From Lophius americanus (lineage: Eukaryota > Chordata > Actinopteri > Lophiiformes > Lophiidae), in assembly GCA_037951165.1 (NCBI GenBank), contig JBBDHG010000063.1:1047001-1111000 (forward strand): a stretch of DNA of 64,000 nucleotides, written 5' to 3'. A program made the translations under genes and the position numbers. Under the pieces are notes generated by a model. That model was not told the DNA's origin and ran no database searches. It worked only from the letters and a program-made list of their open reading frames with translations. Below are positions 1-12,300 of this stretch, in pieces (within the stretch, counting starts at the first letter, position 1; the number at the start of each line of letters is the position of its first letter).

Positions 1-934
1 ACAAATCAAAGTTAGAGTTATCATGCTGCAGTCGCCCAAGAATCTGATTCCTCATTTATCAAGGTTAGGGAGGGGTGTGTTAAGGGCCACGGTTATGGAA
101 ACCTGTAACTCCAAATCTTTGGTCACCATCCAGCTTGTACAGCATGAATGCCCTCTAAGTTGACACACACAAAAAGGGGATGGACCCCACTGCTTCCTTC
201 TCTACAACCCCGTTCCCCATCCTCTCCAACAATATCCCACAATGCACCTGCCTAGTGCGTGAAAGACAGAGAAAGAGGAGAGAGGGAATCCCATTTGACC
301 TTGACAGGCATGCTAATGTGGGCGGCCATGCAACTGCAATGGAGCATCCCACTGCACAGCAGCACAGAGGCCCAGGCAGTCTGAAAGCCCGCACTAGCCT
401 ATAGGAGCTGGCTGCTGGAGGGAGGGTGGTGTGTTACTACCTCACCCTGGAAAAAAACTGGGGAATCATTACATAAAATGTATGGCCTAATCAGCAATGG
501 GATGCTGAGGAATGCTGCAGCACAGTCCTCATATCTCATTACGTAATGAGTTTTTTAATCAGATGATAATCCTGTTAAATGCAAGATGATAAATATGAAA
601 TCAAAACAACCCAATGCTGTTATGGTTGAGAATGAATGTGCCTTTGCATCCAACAGAGAGTGGTGCACAGCTCCTGATAGCATCATTCATCCTGGTGAGC
701 CTGCTGGTACAGGCTTCTCCTTTAAACCTTCATGTAGGCCTATGATGGCTCCTCCACTCACCCAGTATCATCATGGGAGTAATTTTAATCCAGAAATACA
801 CTCTGGGCTCTGTGCTCAAGAGGCACGCGTCAATAATGCGTTTGAAGGGGGAGAGGAGGACATCAGATTAGGTCTAAGTCCTGTGAATGTCAAGCACATC
901 CTCTAATTGGCTACTGTGTAGCGGGGATTCTTAC
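1..934 (-). other. atp1b3 intron 1 / downstream side, no exon recognised
   Basis: This stretch lies downstream of the atp1b3 first-exon donor on the minus strand, so it should be intron 1. I looked for the membrane-spanning second exon of a beta subunit and did not find it. The open frames here have no recognisable domain or splice context. A (CT/GA)-biased patch is the only compositional feature. Confidence 0.5.
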
Positions 935-1043
935 CCCAGCTGCTGGCCGTGCGTCCCAGCAGCTCGCCGGTCCTTGGGTTGTAGATGGAGTCCTTCCAGC
1001 TGGACGTGTCCTTGTTGGCGGCTTTATCCTCAGTGCTCGCCAT
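935..1043 (-). CDS. atp1b3: Na,K-ATPase beta-3 subunit, first coding exon (partial gene)
   Basis: The sodium/potassium ATPase beta subunit is a single-pass type II membrane glycoprotein that matures and traffics the alpha pump. Only the cytoplasmic N-terminus is present. It starts at ATG 1043-1041 on the minus strand and runs 36 codons plus one base, starting MASTEDKAANKD and ending GRTASSWG. It contains the beta-subunit signature YNPRTGELLGRT next to SSWKDSI. The exon ends at a consensus donor GTAAG, whose GT is at 934-933. The YNP-TGE-GRTA-SW pattern fits beta-3 better than beta-1 or beta-2 as I remember them. The transmembrane and ectodomain exons must lie to the left of the window. Its neighbour gk5 is also near ATP1B3 in human, which supports the call. 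Confidence 0.85.
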
Positions 1044-1865
1044 GATTTTGGCAACAAAAGTGTGCAGGTTCTATTCCTTCAAATCAAATAAAAAAAACGC
1101 AGAGAAAGCACTGCGGACGATGCGGAAGAGGCGAAGACGAGGCAAGTCGGCGGTGTGTTGAGGGAGAGAGAGAGGAGAGAAAGGAAAGACGTGAGCTTTG
1201 ATGGGGGAGAACGAGAGGTATGTGAGAAACGGAGGGAAGAAAATCTGTGACGTCCACATAAGAGCCGTTGTGGCAGTAGATGCAGCGCGAGCGAATGGAC
1301 GTAGATTGGCTAATGACGGAGAGACGCACCGTTACGCGCACACATTATAAACAGAGCGTACATTATCTTTCCCATCATCTCTTAGATTATAATGGCTTCA
1401 CGCATTTTCGAAGAGGATTTCATATGAATTCACAACAGGTTAAACCATTTTTTTCAAAATACAAGAGAAACGCAAAAAGGCGCAACTTTCATCATGAATG
1501 CAAAGGTGTTCATGATTTAGAAGTGCGCGTGTGCTCCTTATAGGTCTACTTAAGGTAGCTCACTGATTCTACTTGTTTATCACATCGATTCGTTACACAG
1601 CTCCTCTGCTTGCATGAGTTGAGTCAATATCCACCACCCGAGCCTAAAGGCTGGTGTGTATTTGCTATGGTAAATGCTAATGATAAGGAGATGTTTTATC
1701 GATATTTACAAAAATGTCCAATCCCTGTTGGTTTGAGAAATACTGGAACTGGAATGTGTGTGAGGGCATGACAGCAGATAGAGCATATGGTTAACAGATG
1801 TGTCTAAGTTGATGTTTAGGAGGGTGTAAGCAATGGATGCTTTCCTATTCCAGTATCTAATAGTC
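1044..1865. other. atp1b3 5' flank, promoter side
   Basis: This is the upstream side of atp1b3 on the minus strand. It has a purine-rich stretch at about 1150-1240, seen from the plus strand, and a TATAA-like string at about 1345-1352 on an otherwise ordinary background. No second gene was seen. A promoter is expected here from position alone, and I cannot place the start site. Confidence 0.35.
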
Positions 1866-1971
1866 ACATAAATAAATCATCTACAGTTGTAGAAATTTCT
1901 ATTTATATATATAAATATATATATATATATATAAATAAAAATTTCTACAACTGTAGATGATTTATTTATGT
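1866..1971. repeat. Long inverted repeat (hairpin), 40-nt arms
   Basis: The arms at 1866-1905 and 1932-1971 are reverse complements over 40 nt with one mismatch. They flank a 26-nt TA-rich loop. The core of each arm reads ATCATCTACAGTTGTAGAAA or its complement, so it is not simple TA repeat. It could be a palindromic MITE or a foldback element. Confidence 0.85.
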
Positions 1972-1975
1972 ATAA

Positions 1976-2008
<33 letters not shown>

Positions 2009-2092
2009 TACGTATATATATATATATACGTATATATATATATATATATACATATATGTATATATATGTATATATACATATATGTATATATA

Positions 2093-2141
<49 letters not shown>
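1972..2141. repeat. (TA)n / (TATACA)n low-complexity tract
   Basis: This is a near-pure alternating TA tract with interspersed CATA and GTATA variants. It abuts the hairpin. All long open frames here (Tyr-Ile repeats) are artefacts of the repeat. Confidence 0.95.
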
Positions 2142-2144
<3 letters not shown>

Positions 2145-2392
2145 CTCCCGGAAATGTATGGGTTCATAATCCAGAACCTTATTTGTGGTTTCCATTGAAA
2201 CCACGCAGGGTTAACCCTTACCTGTTTCCTACCACAGTCGCACAACACGCAATACGGGACAATTGGTGACTCTAAAACCCCAGCAGGTGTTAATGTGAGT
2301 ATCATTTGACTTGTCAGTTAGGATAGCTCCAGTCCTCACAGCAACCTTGCAAAGTATAAGCACTTATAGAAAATGGATGGATGGATGAATAT
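2142..2392. repeat. Dispersed repeat fragment ending in ATGG microsatellite
   Basis: The sequence ends in (GGAT)n-type repeats after a block reading like 'ggacaattggtgactcta', which is common in fish dispersed repeats. It looks like the opposite orientation of the family seen at 13391-13690. The family name is not known to me. Confidence 0.45.
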
Positions 2393-4102
2393 ATTCAAAC
2401 CTAAGCTTTGCCAGTCTGAACACTTGTTGTCTGTCAAACACCTAAATTAACTAAGAGAGGAGTTTGGTGTTTAGGCAGCAGGGGAGAGACTGAGGGGGAA
2501 AAAGACAAAAGCTTAACTTCCAACCCCCTGACACTCCACTGAACAATTGTTTTGTGGCAAAGATAAAACAGTAGAGAGAGTTATATAATGAGCCCTGTTT
2601 CAGGGTTCAGCTCATATGGGGGAGGGTGACTGGAGAAGTGGTCGCATTGCATCCAGTTACCCCTGTCAGATTGAATTTGTTGCAAGGCAGGGTCCACCAT
2701 AACTCACACAATACAGTATCCCACACAATACTAGCAGACACACACACACACACACATTTCCTGATTAGTGAGAGTCGACTTTAATGAAGCACTGATTCAT
2801 GGGCTAGTTCTGTCTTTCTGTCTCAGCAACGTTTTTCTCTTTGAAGACATCCCGCTGGAAACCAAGCCCACTGGAGGAAACAAAACCCTCATCTGCCTAT
2901 GTTTGAGGGAGAAGCTGAGATTGACAGCTAAACTAGATGAAGTGTTGCGGAGGGGTAGGTGGGTGCAGAAAAGCTATAATGTATGCATCTGTGTGATGCG
3001 CACATTACTCATTTCTGCTCTTCCTCTGTAGCGACACGCACACAGTCCTCTCATTGTTTAGGAAAACCCCCTTTATGTGCACTCAATTAGCGCCCTGTTC
3101 AACATACCAGCACCATGAGCAGGAAAACACACCCCATTTGTTCTCAGTCACTCCATCCGCAAGCTACCATAGCAACCCCCACAGTGGGGTTGGTCACATC
3201 AGTGGGAATCCCGACACTCATCCAACAGCCTGTGTTTGTGATTATTCTGGGATGATCCCAGCAGCACAAGACAATGTCCATGTGGAGGTAAACCCTTTAA
3301 GCAGCAACCGTTTAATCAACATGTCAGAGATGGATCATTAGCTACACAAACCGCTGTCGATTCATGCTCTTCATGTTTCCATAATTACATCATTCAAAGT
3401 ACTTGGTCTTCTCATGCAATTTAGTAGCAAAATATATTATCACACATTTAATCACTAGTATTTTGCAGCAGATTAGAAAGACGTTTGCCATTCAAGAACT
3501 GAATTCAGTAAAAATGTCAAAAATTGATCTATTTCAGTCTGAGGTGTTGATATTCCTATTAAACTCAGTTTCACTGTGTGTAAACATCTTTTAGTTCATG
3601 TAGGAAGACATTAGGAAAGAATATTTAACAATACATAGCACATACAGAACATTCAGATTTACAGTTAACATTCCTTTCCTAATTTATGAGCATAATTTTC
3701 ATTACAGCATAGTTAGTATTTGGAAATTTGTCATCAACCAAAGACTTAAATCAATGCACCCCAATGACATTATCGCCAAATCCTATCATTCAGGTCATAA
3801 TCATTCAGGTTAACTTTGTCCAGAGAAAACAAGTGCATTCATTTTCTTCCAGTTCTATTTAATCAATATCATTATCACATTTAGTAAGCGTATGAGGTTT
3901 GAGTAGCGTTTAAGTGCTGAGTAAGGTGAGCACTCAATAGTCACTGTTAGAAAAAATGATTTATTTGACTGGATGTTGTCACTAAGTGTTAATTTTTTCT
4001 CTTGATACATTTAAAATATTTAATTATTTTCTTTTTAGTCATTTAGAAGCTCTTTCTATTTAACAACATACGGTTTATTGTTGCTATGAAAAGTTCAATA
4101 AC
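2393..4102. other. Intergenic, no gene seen
   Basis: No exon with a recognisable family and paired splice sites was found on either strand. There is a short (CA)n run near 2737-2757. TFDP2, which sits between ATP1B3 and GK5 in human, was not recognised here. Confidence 0.5.
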
Positions 4103-4485
4103 TTAAAAGGTTCAGTGTGTATCATTTAGGGGGTATTTAGTGGTATGTCTTTGAATAAATGGAAAACAATAATTATAACTCAGTAATTTTTCTGCACTTT
4201 CAGCTGAAAACAAAAATATTTTTTTTAGGTTTGTTTAGAAAAAGCCATTTTCATTTCCATAGAGTGGGTCCTGATTTCCGTATGGAGGCCGCTATTTTAG
4301 CACAGACGGAGGGATTTTGTGTTGTGACAAATAAGAGGATCTTACTTATTATCTAGAAAAAGAAAGGTCGCACAAGGAAGGAGGCTGCAGCCGAGCCGAG
4401 TTGAATCCTTCGGGATACTTGGTTTAAAGGCTGGCCTGCAGCAACCCCCCGCCCCCCGGCAAAATTTTAGACACTGGACTTTTAA
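4103..4485. mobile_element. Short non-autonomous element flanked by TTAA (piggyBac-like MITE candidate)
   Basis: TTAA occurs at 4103-4106 and 4482-4485. Immediately inside are imperfect inverted ends: AAGGTTCAGTGT on the left, and AAGTCCAGTGT when the right end is reverse-complemented. The interior has no open frame of interest. TTAA target sites plus inverted ends suggest a piggyBac-type MITE. This is inference from ends only. Confidence 0.5.
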
Positions 4486-4527
4486 ATGCTATTAATGGGA
4501 TTATGAGCATTTCATTGTGGGAAAATG

Positions 4528-5652
4528 TACAGTTGGAAGCAAAATCTTTCATCCCTCATGGTAAATTAGGTCTATTGCTAAAATATGCTATCTATCAACA
4601 ATAATACAACAACAGCTTGAATAGTTCAATAAAACGGATATTACTATTGTTTTCACCCAAATATAACCCAAAATTCTACTTTTCCTTACTCCTGCATTCT
4701 CCAAATGATTCAACCCCCTTAATTATGGTGTTACAGAGACCCTTTTGCTGCTTTGACCAGCTTCACCAGGAAACTAGGACCAGGAATCTTAGCCCATTCC
4801 CCCCAGTGAAGTTCTATGGCAGTGTTTCTCGCCCTCTAAACGGTCTTCAACAATGTAACTCTTTGAATTATTTGCAAAGATGTAGCCCATAATTAATGCA
4901 AAAAAAAAAATTAATAATAATAATTATAAATTAATTATAGTAAAATCATGAATAGGAATAATGCTGATATTTTTCAAAACATGACAAATACACACTGCAG
5001 TAATCAAAGAAGCCCTATGTGAGAAAAACTACACTATGGAATTCAAGTCAGACAGCTTTAAGGGGCACTCTTTTGGTAACCAAGCCTCGGTGGACTTGCT
5101 TGGGAAAATTTTCTTTTTGGAACGCCCATATGACGCTAAGCGTTAGTTTCTTCCCTGATGTTAAGATATTTTCTTTTAGGATTTCCTGATACTAAATGGG
5201 ACCCATCTTAACCTTTGCACGCTACAGGGTTGTTTAATTATGCTAAAGAGAACAGCAAACCAAAAGTTCTGCGGTTTATCTGGATGGCTTTGAACATACC
5301 GGTGCAGAATTCTGCACGTAGTTGAGCAGGTGTGTACGTACATCGTGGGAGTTTGTGCATGGAGCCCTGGTGAATTAAAGCCCAGATATAAAACTTTGTT
5401 CTCCACTGCTAACGTGAGTCTATGAAGGTTAGCACAGTGCTTTAACGCAGATGTGCAGCATGAGCTCTCCTGTGGGCTGATATTCAGGGGGTTGAATCAT
5501 TTTAAAGTAGCATTTTGGGTTGAATGTTGACGACAATAACATAAACTTTGTTGCAAATTTAAACTGTTCTTGTTTAAACAGCTGATAAATTTAAGATTTT
5601 AACAACAAAGCAAATACACAATTGGGATGGACTTGTGTTGCTTCCAACCGTA
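4528..5652. mobile_element. Decayed Tc1/mariner-like element, TA-flanked
   Basis: The left end TACAGTTGGAAGCAA (4528-4542) is matched at 5638-5652 by its reverse complement with one difference (TACGGTTGGAAGCAA). This gives 13-nt inverted ends next to TA dinucleotides. The interior, for example around 4680-4800, resembles a widespread fish repeat (AACCCCCTTAATTATGG-type text). No intact transposase was seen. The right end sits inside the gk5 downstream region. Confidence 0.5.
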
Positions 5653-5752
5653 TTGTTTAGGTGTCTGCTACATATTATGTTAAACATAATATTTAGCAGA
5701 CAAAATATTATTTAGCAGACACCTAAACAATACGGTTGGAAGCAACACAAGT
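5631..5752. repeat. Perfect 39-nt inverted repeat just downstream of gk5
   Basis: The arms at 5631-5669 and 5714-5752 are exact reverse complements over 39 nt with a 44-nt AT-rich loop. Each arm contains the Tc1-like end GGTTGGAAGCAA, so it likely arose from two facing transposon ends. The nearer arm is about 65 bp past the gk5 stop codon, so it is probably transcribed in the gk5 3' UTR. Confidence 0.9.
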
Positions 5753-5817
5753 ACTACGGTTGTGTAAACAGGACTGTCTGCTATTATCTGGACTCAAATC
5801 TATGTGAACATCCAGGG

Positions 5818-8800
5818 TCAATGATTGCTGTACCAATTCATGGAGCGTCGAACAGCTCTCTCCCAGCTCAGGATGACAGGTTGGTATTCTTCACTTGGGC
5901 TAGAGGCACTTTCCTTTGATAGTCTGTTGGGCAGGAAGACCTTATCGTTGTTGTGCAGCTTCTTCAGCTCCTCCCTAGAACTCCAGAAACCTGCATGACG
6001 ATCAGAGAGTTAACACCAACCCTTTAAAACGGTGGTTTTTAAAGTTACAGGCTATACCCCCAAACACCCTGGAAAATCTTGAGCCCAAAGTGGAGTATCA
6101 CCCAGCACTGCATAACTATATGTAATTCTAAAATATTTATATAACAATATTTAACTATATTTGATTATAAGATCTCCCTCCTCACTCACCAGTGCATCCA
6201 TGGCTACGCACCCCCCTACCTAAAATAACTACTCACCCCACTGACCTCAACACGATCCCTCCGTTCTACCCACTCATACCGCCTCCTCCTTCCCCGGACT
6301 AAGCTCAGCACCAGGGGTGGAATGCTCTCCCTGACTATCTGAGGGCTCGACAGACGACTGACACATTTAAAAAAGGACTTAAAACTTTCCTTTTTAGCAG
6401 AACCTATAACTTTAATTACCATTGCTTCTTTTTGGTCAGGTTTTTATATAGTTATTATTTTAATTTTATTTTTTATTGATGCTTTTATCTGCTTTTACTT
6501 CGTAGCACTTTGAGATTTGATCCAAATTTAAAGTGCATTATAAATTAAATGTATTATTATTTTTATAGTATTATAGTATTATAGTATTATAGTATTATTA
6601 TTATTATTATTATTATTATATGAATTCACATTATTTAGCCATCAGCACCACCTGTTTTTTGCCTGTTATAAATCTACATCATATTAATCCTCTCCGTACT
6701 TCATTAGTTGAAGCACTAACTAATGCACAACAATCTAATTACATAATGAGAGTAATTAAATGAAAAAGAGGTTAAATAACAAAAATCAGCATTTCAGGCA
6801 ATGCCTTTTCTGTCCGTACCAAGAATTAATACTTTACGCTCTCGTATATTTAGAGAAAAATAAACACCACAGAAGTAAAAGAGTAGTGCTGATGTTTTTG
6901 CATCTGACTGCTTGACAAAGCTGCTGCTCGTCTCATCTCACCACTACAAAGTTGGCGATGAGCCACCTCTTTATGACACACAGCTTCAAACCTTACAGAT
7001 CTGTGTGATATAACCCCTCCTGCCCAAAGTTATAGTATAGTATTAATATAAAATCCCTTCTAAATGCAAAGACAGTTGTTTAAAAAAAAAAGTTCATTAT
7101 TCAATCCACATGTAATGAGTGACTCTGTGAGTTTAGCTATATTTCATTCTACTAAGCAGTTGTATATACTGTATCCAAGTATACTTTTGGACAGTGTGGC
7201 GTTGCTTTCATTTTACCACCAATTTCACGAGCTTTAAAAGTCCTTTGAACTCCTCCCCTGCTAGGTAGCTAAAATGCCATCCATTGAGGGTGACAAGCGT
7301 CCATTATTCTATATCCAGTTTTTGGGCTGTATTGAGTATGCCATCCTGGTACTGTAGAATACTACATTTTGACTTCTGTGTGTGATCACTATTATGCAAT
7401 CAAATTTGCAAGCTTAAGTCTGGAGGTCTACCTACCCACTCTGAGTCCTGCAACGAAAGCAGCACCTAGACACGACATTTCATGACTTTGTGGTCGAGCC
7501 ACTTTTCTGCCAAACAAGTCTGCAGTCAGCTGCATGACAAAGTCATTGGAGGACACTCCGCCGTTCGCCCTGAGAGAGAAGGAAAGATAGATAGAGCACT
7601 TGATTACGCCGCAATTCATTTCATCGTACAGAATTAGAGAAACATACAACCATAATTCATTGACAATAAAACCTTTACTGCATTACTAGATGCAGGGAAT
7701 TCAGTTATACACTATCGGTTAGACTCACTATGGTGTCCTCAATCAAAGTCTTACAATCAGTTATTGCCCTGTAAGTTGTAGAAGGGTTTTCCCCTATCGT
7801 CTATGTTATTTGATCATATAGACAACCCAACAATTCAGCGACATTGGCTGCATTCACGAAATGCATTTAAACGGTCTTCCCAGTTTCTGTGGAAATTAAC
7901 AAATGCTGCCGCCCCCTCCAGACCTGATTTTTGTGATGGGGATGTAAGTTTCTCTCAGCATCGTCTCATACAGTTGTGTGTTCCTGCAATGAATAGGAAG
8001 GTTACAAGTTGGCGTAAATGAGAATGAATGGTGAATGGTCAAGAAGAAGTTTAATGAGAACGGCCCTCTGAAAAATAATCTCACCTGAAGGCGACTGACT
8101 CCAGAATGGCACGGACCAAGTGAGCTTTATTTGTGGAAGGTTTTAGACCCATAAAGGATGCACAGGCATTTGGGTCATTCAGAGGAGCCTTTGGATATAT
8201 TCATAAACAAATATATCAACAAGTGATATGATAATAAAAATGTATGAATGGTCATAATGTCTTTTGCAGAATGCAGTTAAGATGTTTAACATAGTTAGCC
8301 CTTTATCGGAAAACTATGATATTATCATATATCATATAAGTGCATATAAACTAAACATTCCATACACGCACTTACAATTGCCAGTTCACAATGGAGGGCA
8401 GTGACGAAAAAAGACACAGACCATGTTACAGAAAGAGAAACACACACGCACACACAAAATCAATAAAATAAAATAAAATTCAATGCCTAAACAGTTAAAA
8501 ACTGTGATTTTAAGAGTGGGGAAGCCTCCCCCCTTGGAGGTGCCCTTAACAACAGTGACTTAAGTTTGTTCACTATAATTCCATCCACAAGTAACACAAT
8601 ATCATATGTAGTAATACATCTAAATTCCTACTATAATATTATTTCCAATATATAGTAATAAACCACCAAATGATAAATGGAATAAAGTATCTCCCTCCTT
8701 TAAGTAGATAATAGATCTGGGTTCTTAAGGTTTAAATGCAGCTTCCACTGTGTGTTGTTCTTGGCAAATTAACAGCAAATATCTCAAAGCCATAGTCTCA

Positions 8801-9319
8801 CAGGCTATGGGCAACATTTCAGTATGAGCCGCTCAGTTCTCTGGCTTTCATGTCTTGTGTCTCCCTCTCTCGCTGTCTGTTTCTTGCCCCAGTGGTCAAG
8901 CACACAACCTCAGATAAGGGAGAGACCAATCAGTTCATCACCAAGCCCAGTGCTAATCAGATACTCTTATTGAGATTATTTCAGTATCTCCCTCCTTTCA
9001 CTGTGGAATCCCGTCCTCGCTGCCAGAGTAATTATGCCGCGAAAAAGAGTAAGTACAAGTTTGGTGTGAATACGGGTTTGTTTTGGGATACTTTTTCTGA
9101 GAACACTTGGAAATGACTGCGTTAAAAATCAATCACACGTGCAAAAGAGAATAAAAAACATATAGGACGTTTGACTCAGACACACTGACAAGCACCTGCA
9201 GGCCACTGAAGGATGGGACGAAACAGACTCCATCCGAGTCACTGACACTGTAAGCCATAGTGCTGGTCTCCTGGACGTCAGTGAACAGCTCTGCAACAAC
9301 ACACACACACACACGCACA

Positions 9320-9394
<75 letters not shown>

Positions 9395-12300
9395 TTCTCT
9401 AATGTGTTCAGTTTGAAGAAGAACTAACCTCAACTCATTGTGTTTTTCACGTAACATTTATAAATGATCTCATGTTGGTTTCACTACGTTTTCAAACCTA
9501 ACCTAAACTACCAGCCCCATTCCTCCCATAAAAGGAACCAATCAATACTGTTATAACTCACCTAACTCCTGTGCCCATTTGATAGCAGTGCCTGTGTCTG
9601 CTGCGTTACCCTCTGCTAGATAGACCACCTCCGAGCCGATTTTCCAGCCCACCAGAGGATACAGACCTACACGGATGGAAAACGGCTTGTAATAGATCTC
9701 TAAGGACATATTTAGATATAACGGTGTAATTTATATTCACCTCCAAGAGATGTATGAGGTTGGCTCCCAGTGTTGATGTCCATAAATGTGCCCGTTCCCA
9801 TGGTGATCGTGACATCACCAATGTTGAAGCAGCACTCACCGAACATGGCAGCCTGCTGGTCCGCCATCTATAACAAGGTGATAATAATAAGTGAATTAAT
9901 TTCAGTTCAAGGTGGCTTTCTGTTCATGAGTTCACAAGATATGCTCTGACCAAAAAAAAAGAATCCCGATTGACTAATATGAACCCTTGTGAATTTAATT
10001 TCAGGGGGATAACAAGAAGAGTAAACATAATGCAGTACAGACTTATAGGAGAATCCCTCACTAGACCATTCCTGCATCTTCAGGCATAAATGTTTCATTG
10101 GTTGTTCACCTGTAAGATTTAAAATGTACATAAAATCCTTCAGAAAAATAAATACATGCAGAAAGTGTTGAATATAATACTACAAGTAGCAAAGAAGATC
10201 ATTAATTTTTCAAACAAAAACACACTAGGAGGTCATAAACTCACGTCTCCAGCATTATTATTATTATTATTATTATAACTGAAACAGCAATAAAGTGAGG
10301 CTATTCTGCTGACATTGCAGGCGACCCAATCGAGACCTTGGATATGCAGATAATCCTTAAAGGCATTCCGTACGACTTGATATGTATACCCCTGGGTAAA
10401 TTAAAGAGATGGATACAGCAGGGGACAAGAACTGCAGTTTTAGAAGCTTTGATTCATTTATTAGGGAAAATAATCCTAAATTTAGGGTTCAATTGTAAAA
10501 CAATTGAAACCAACTTTTTTGGACGTCCCTCTTATTTTGTTGTTCATCACAATGCATTCGCTTTGTTCATATTTGCATAAACTATATGATCTTTGGAGGA
10601 AAACTCTCCAAGGATCGAAACAAATGTGTCAGCTTTGACCAATGTGTCACTTCCAGCTTCATGAACTCATGATTCATAGCAGCACGAGTCTACATCAGGA
10701 TGTTCCTTGTGGCTGACTAACAACCTAACTTCTTAGTTTCCTTTTTACAACATAATGGTGGTGATAAAGTTTTACAAGTTAACAGATATTAAAATCAGAG
10801 AGTAGGGATTAATATTTCATAATCACACAGATAACAGAGAGTTTTATGTATTAGACTTTGTATTAGTCAACTCACCACTGACATGATGGGGATGGGCACT
10901 CCAAAGATGGACGGGTCCGTGCAGCCAAAGTCATGGCTGATCATGATGAAGAAACCAGAGAATATACATCATCTCACACTTTTGTTCAGTTTTTAAATTG
11001 TAGGTAATCAGATATTGGAAATTTGAATACACAATATCAATGTTACTGCTTTTATACAGATAACATAACAGTTAGTTGCTTTTTGTCTGAATCTAATCAG
11101 ACAGATGTGAATGAAACCTGTCTTGTGCGACAATAGATTTACAAAAAACTTTAAAAACAACTATTTAGAATGTTCTTCGTGTGATTAAGTTGTTTCCTTT
11201 GCTTATGACAATAGAATACCAAGCCATATATTTACAGTATATATATTGGACTTTAAAATCCATGTTTCACCTCATCAAATTGAATGATTTTCTGAAATTG
11301 ATTTCATCAACATATTTCAAATTATTTGAGGAAGGGCAACAAAATATTTGCTAACTTGTAAGATGCTCATACAGTTTGGTACCATTTGTGAAATTCTTCA
11401 GGTAAACTGGTTAATTAGTAAATAGGTGGTAATATCATTATTGCGTATGAAAGGGTGATCCTTGAAAGGTAAAGTTGTTCATGAGCAATGATTGGACAAG
11501 GCTCAACCCTCTGTGACGAACTGCAAAAACTGCAGACTGTCCAGCAACTTTAAAATGTTATTTCTCAAAGCACAATTACAAGGACTTTGGTAAAATCTCC
11601 ATCTTCAATCCATAACATCAACAAAAGATTCAACTGAGACACTGAGAAGTCTCCGCATACAAGGATCAAGGCCTGGTGAAAACGAGGAATGGCCATGACC
11701 TTTGTCACACCAGAAAGCACTGCATTGAAAAACAACGTGATCTTGTAGAGAATTTTACTACATGCATTTATGATACTGAAAAGAAAAAAAAGGATCACAT
11801 TTAATTGCTGCATCTAGAAACCGACATTGCAGCTGTATACCCGTCTCCATCCCCCCCCCCCCTCGCTTCTCATCTTGCTGATCTCATCATCTTGTTATGA
11901 AGCCTCTCAGCCAGGTAATTCTGTTCCTGTGATCAATCATCAATCCTGTGGATAATCTTTATCAAATGTACTGGCTGTTAAATGTCAGGGCACAACATCT
12001 CCAACTGGATAATATGATTGGCTGTCAGAATGAGGAGTGGGTTTACCTAGGGTGTAACTATTCTAAAGGGATTGACAGCAGCTGTGGAGGAGGGACGGAT
12101 GTGATGTGAAGCTGTGTGCTGGATATGGGACAGTTCTCGGGTATTGATCATTCCATAGGGTCAATGAAGTGTTGGTTCACTGACCCAAACGACTTCGAGG
12201 CCAATGAGCCGAACATTCACAGATGCTGCCAACCACTCTGGGCCTGAGTTCATCTGATGAGGAAAAGTGTCCATATTACAAATTGTTTTTATAAAAACTA

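Noticed and set aside
586..906. 106-residue plus-strand frame beside atp1b3
   Set aside because: There is no family resemblance, and it lies antisense to atp1b3 intron 1. It is treated as chance.
9129..9392. Cys-Val repeat frames on the minus strand
   Set aside because: The repeat is a CA microsatellite. Only the part at 9196-9290 is coding, as gk5 exon 12.
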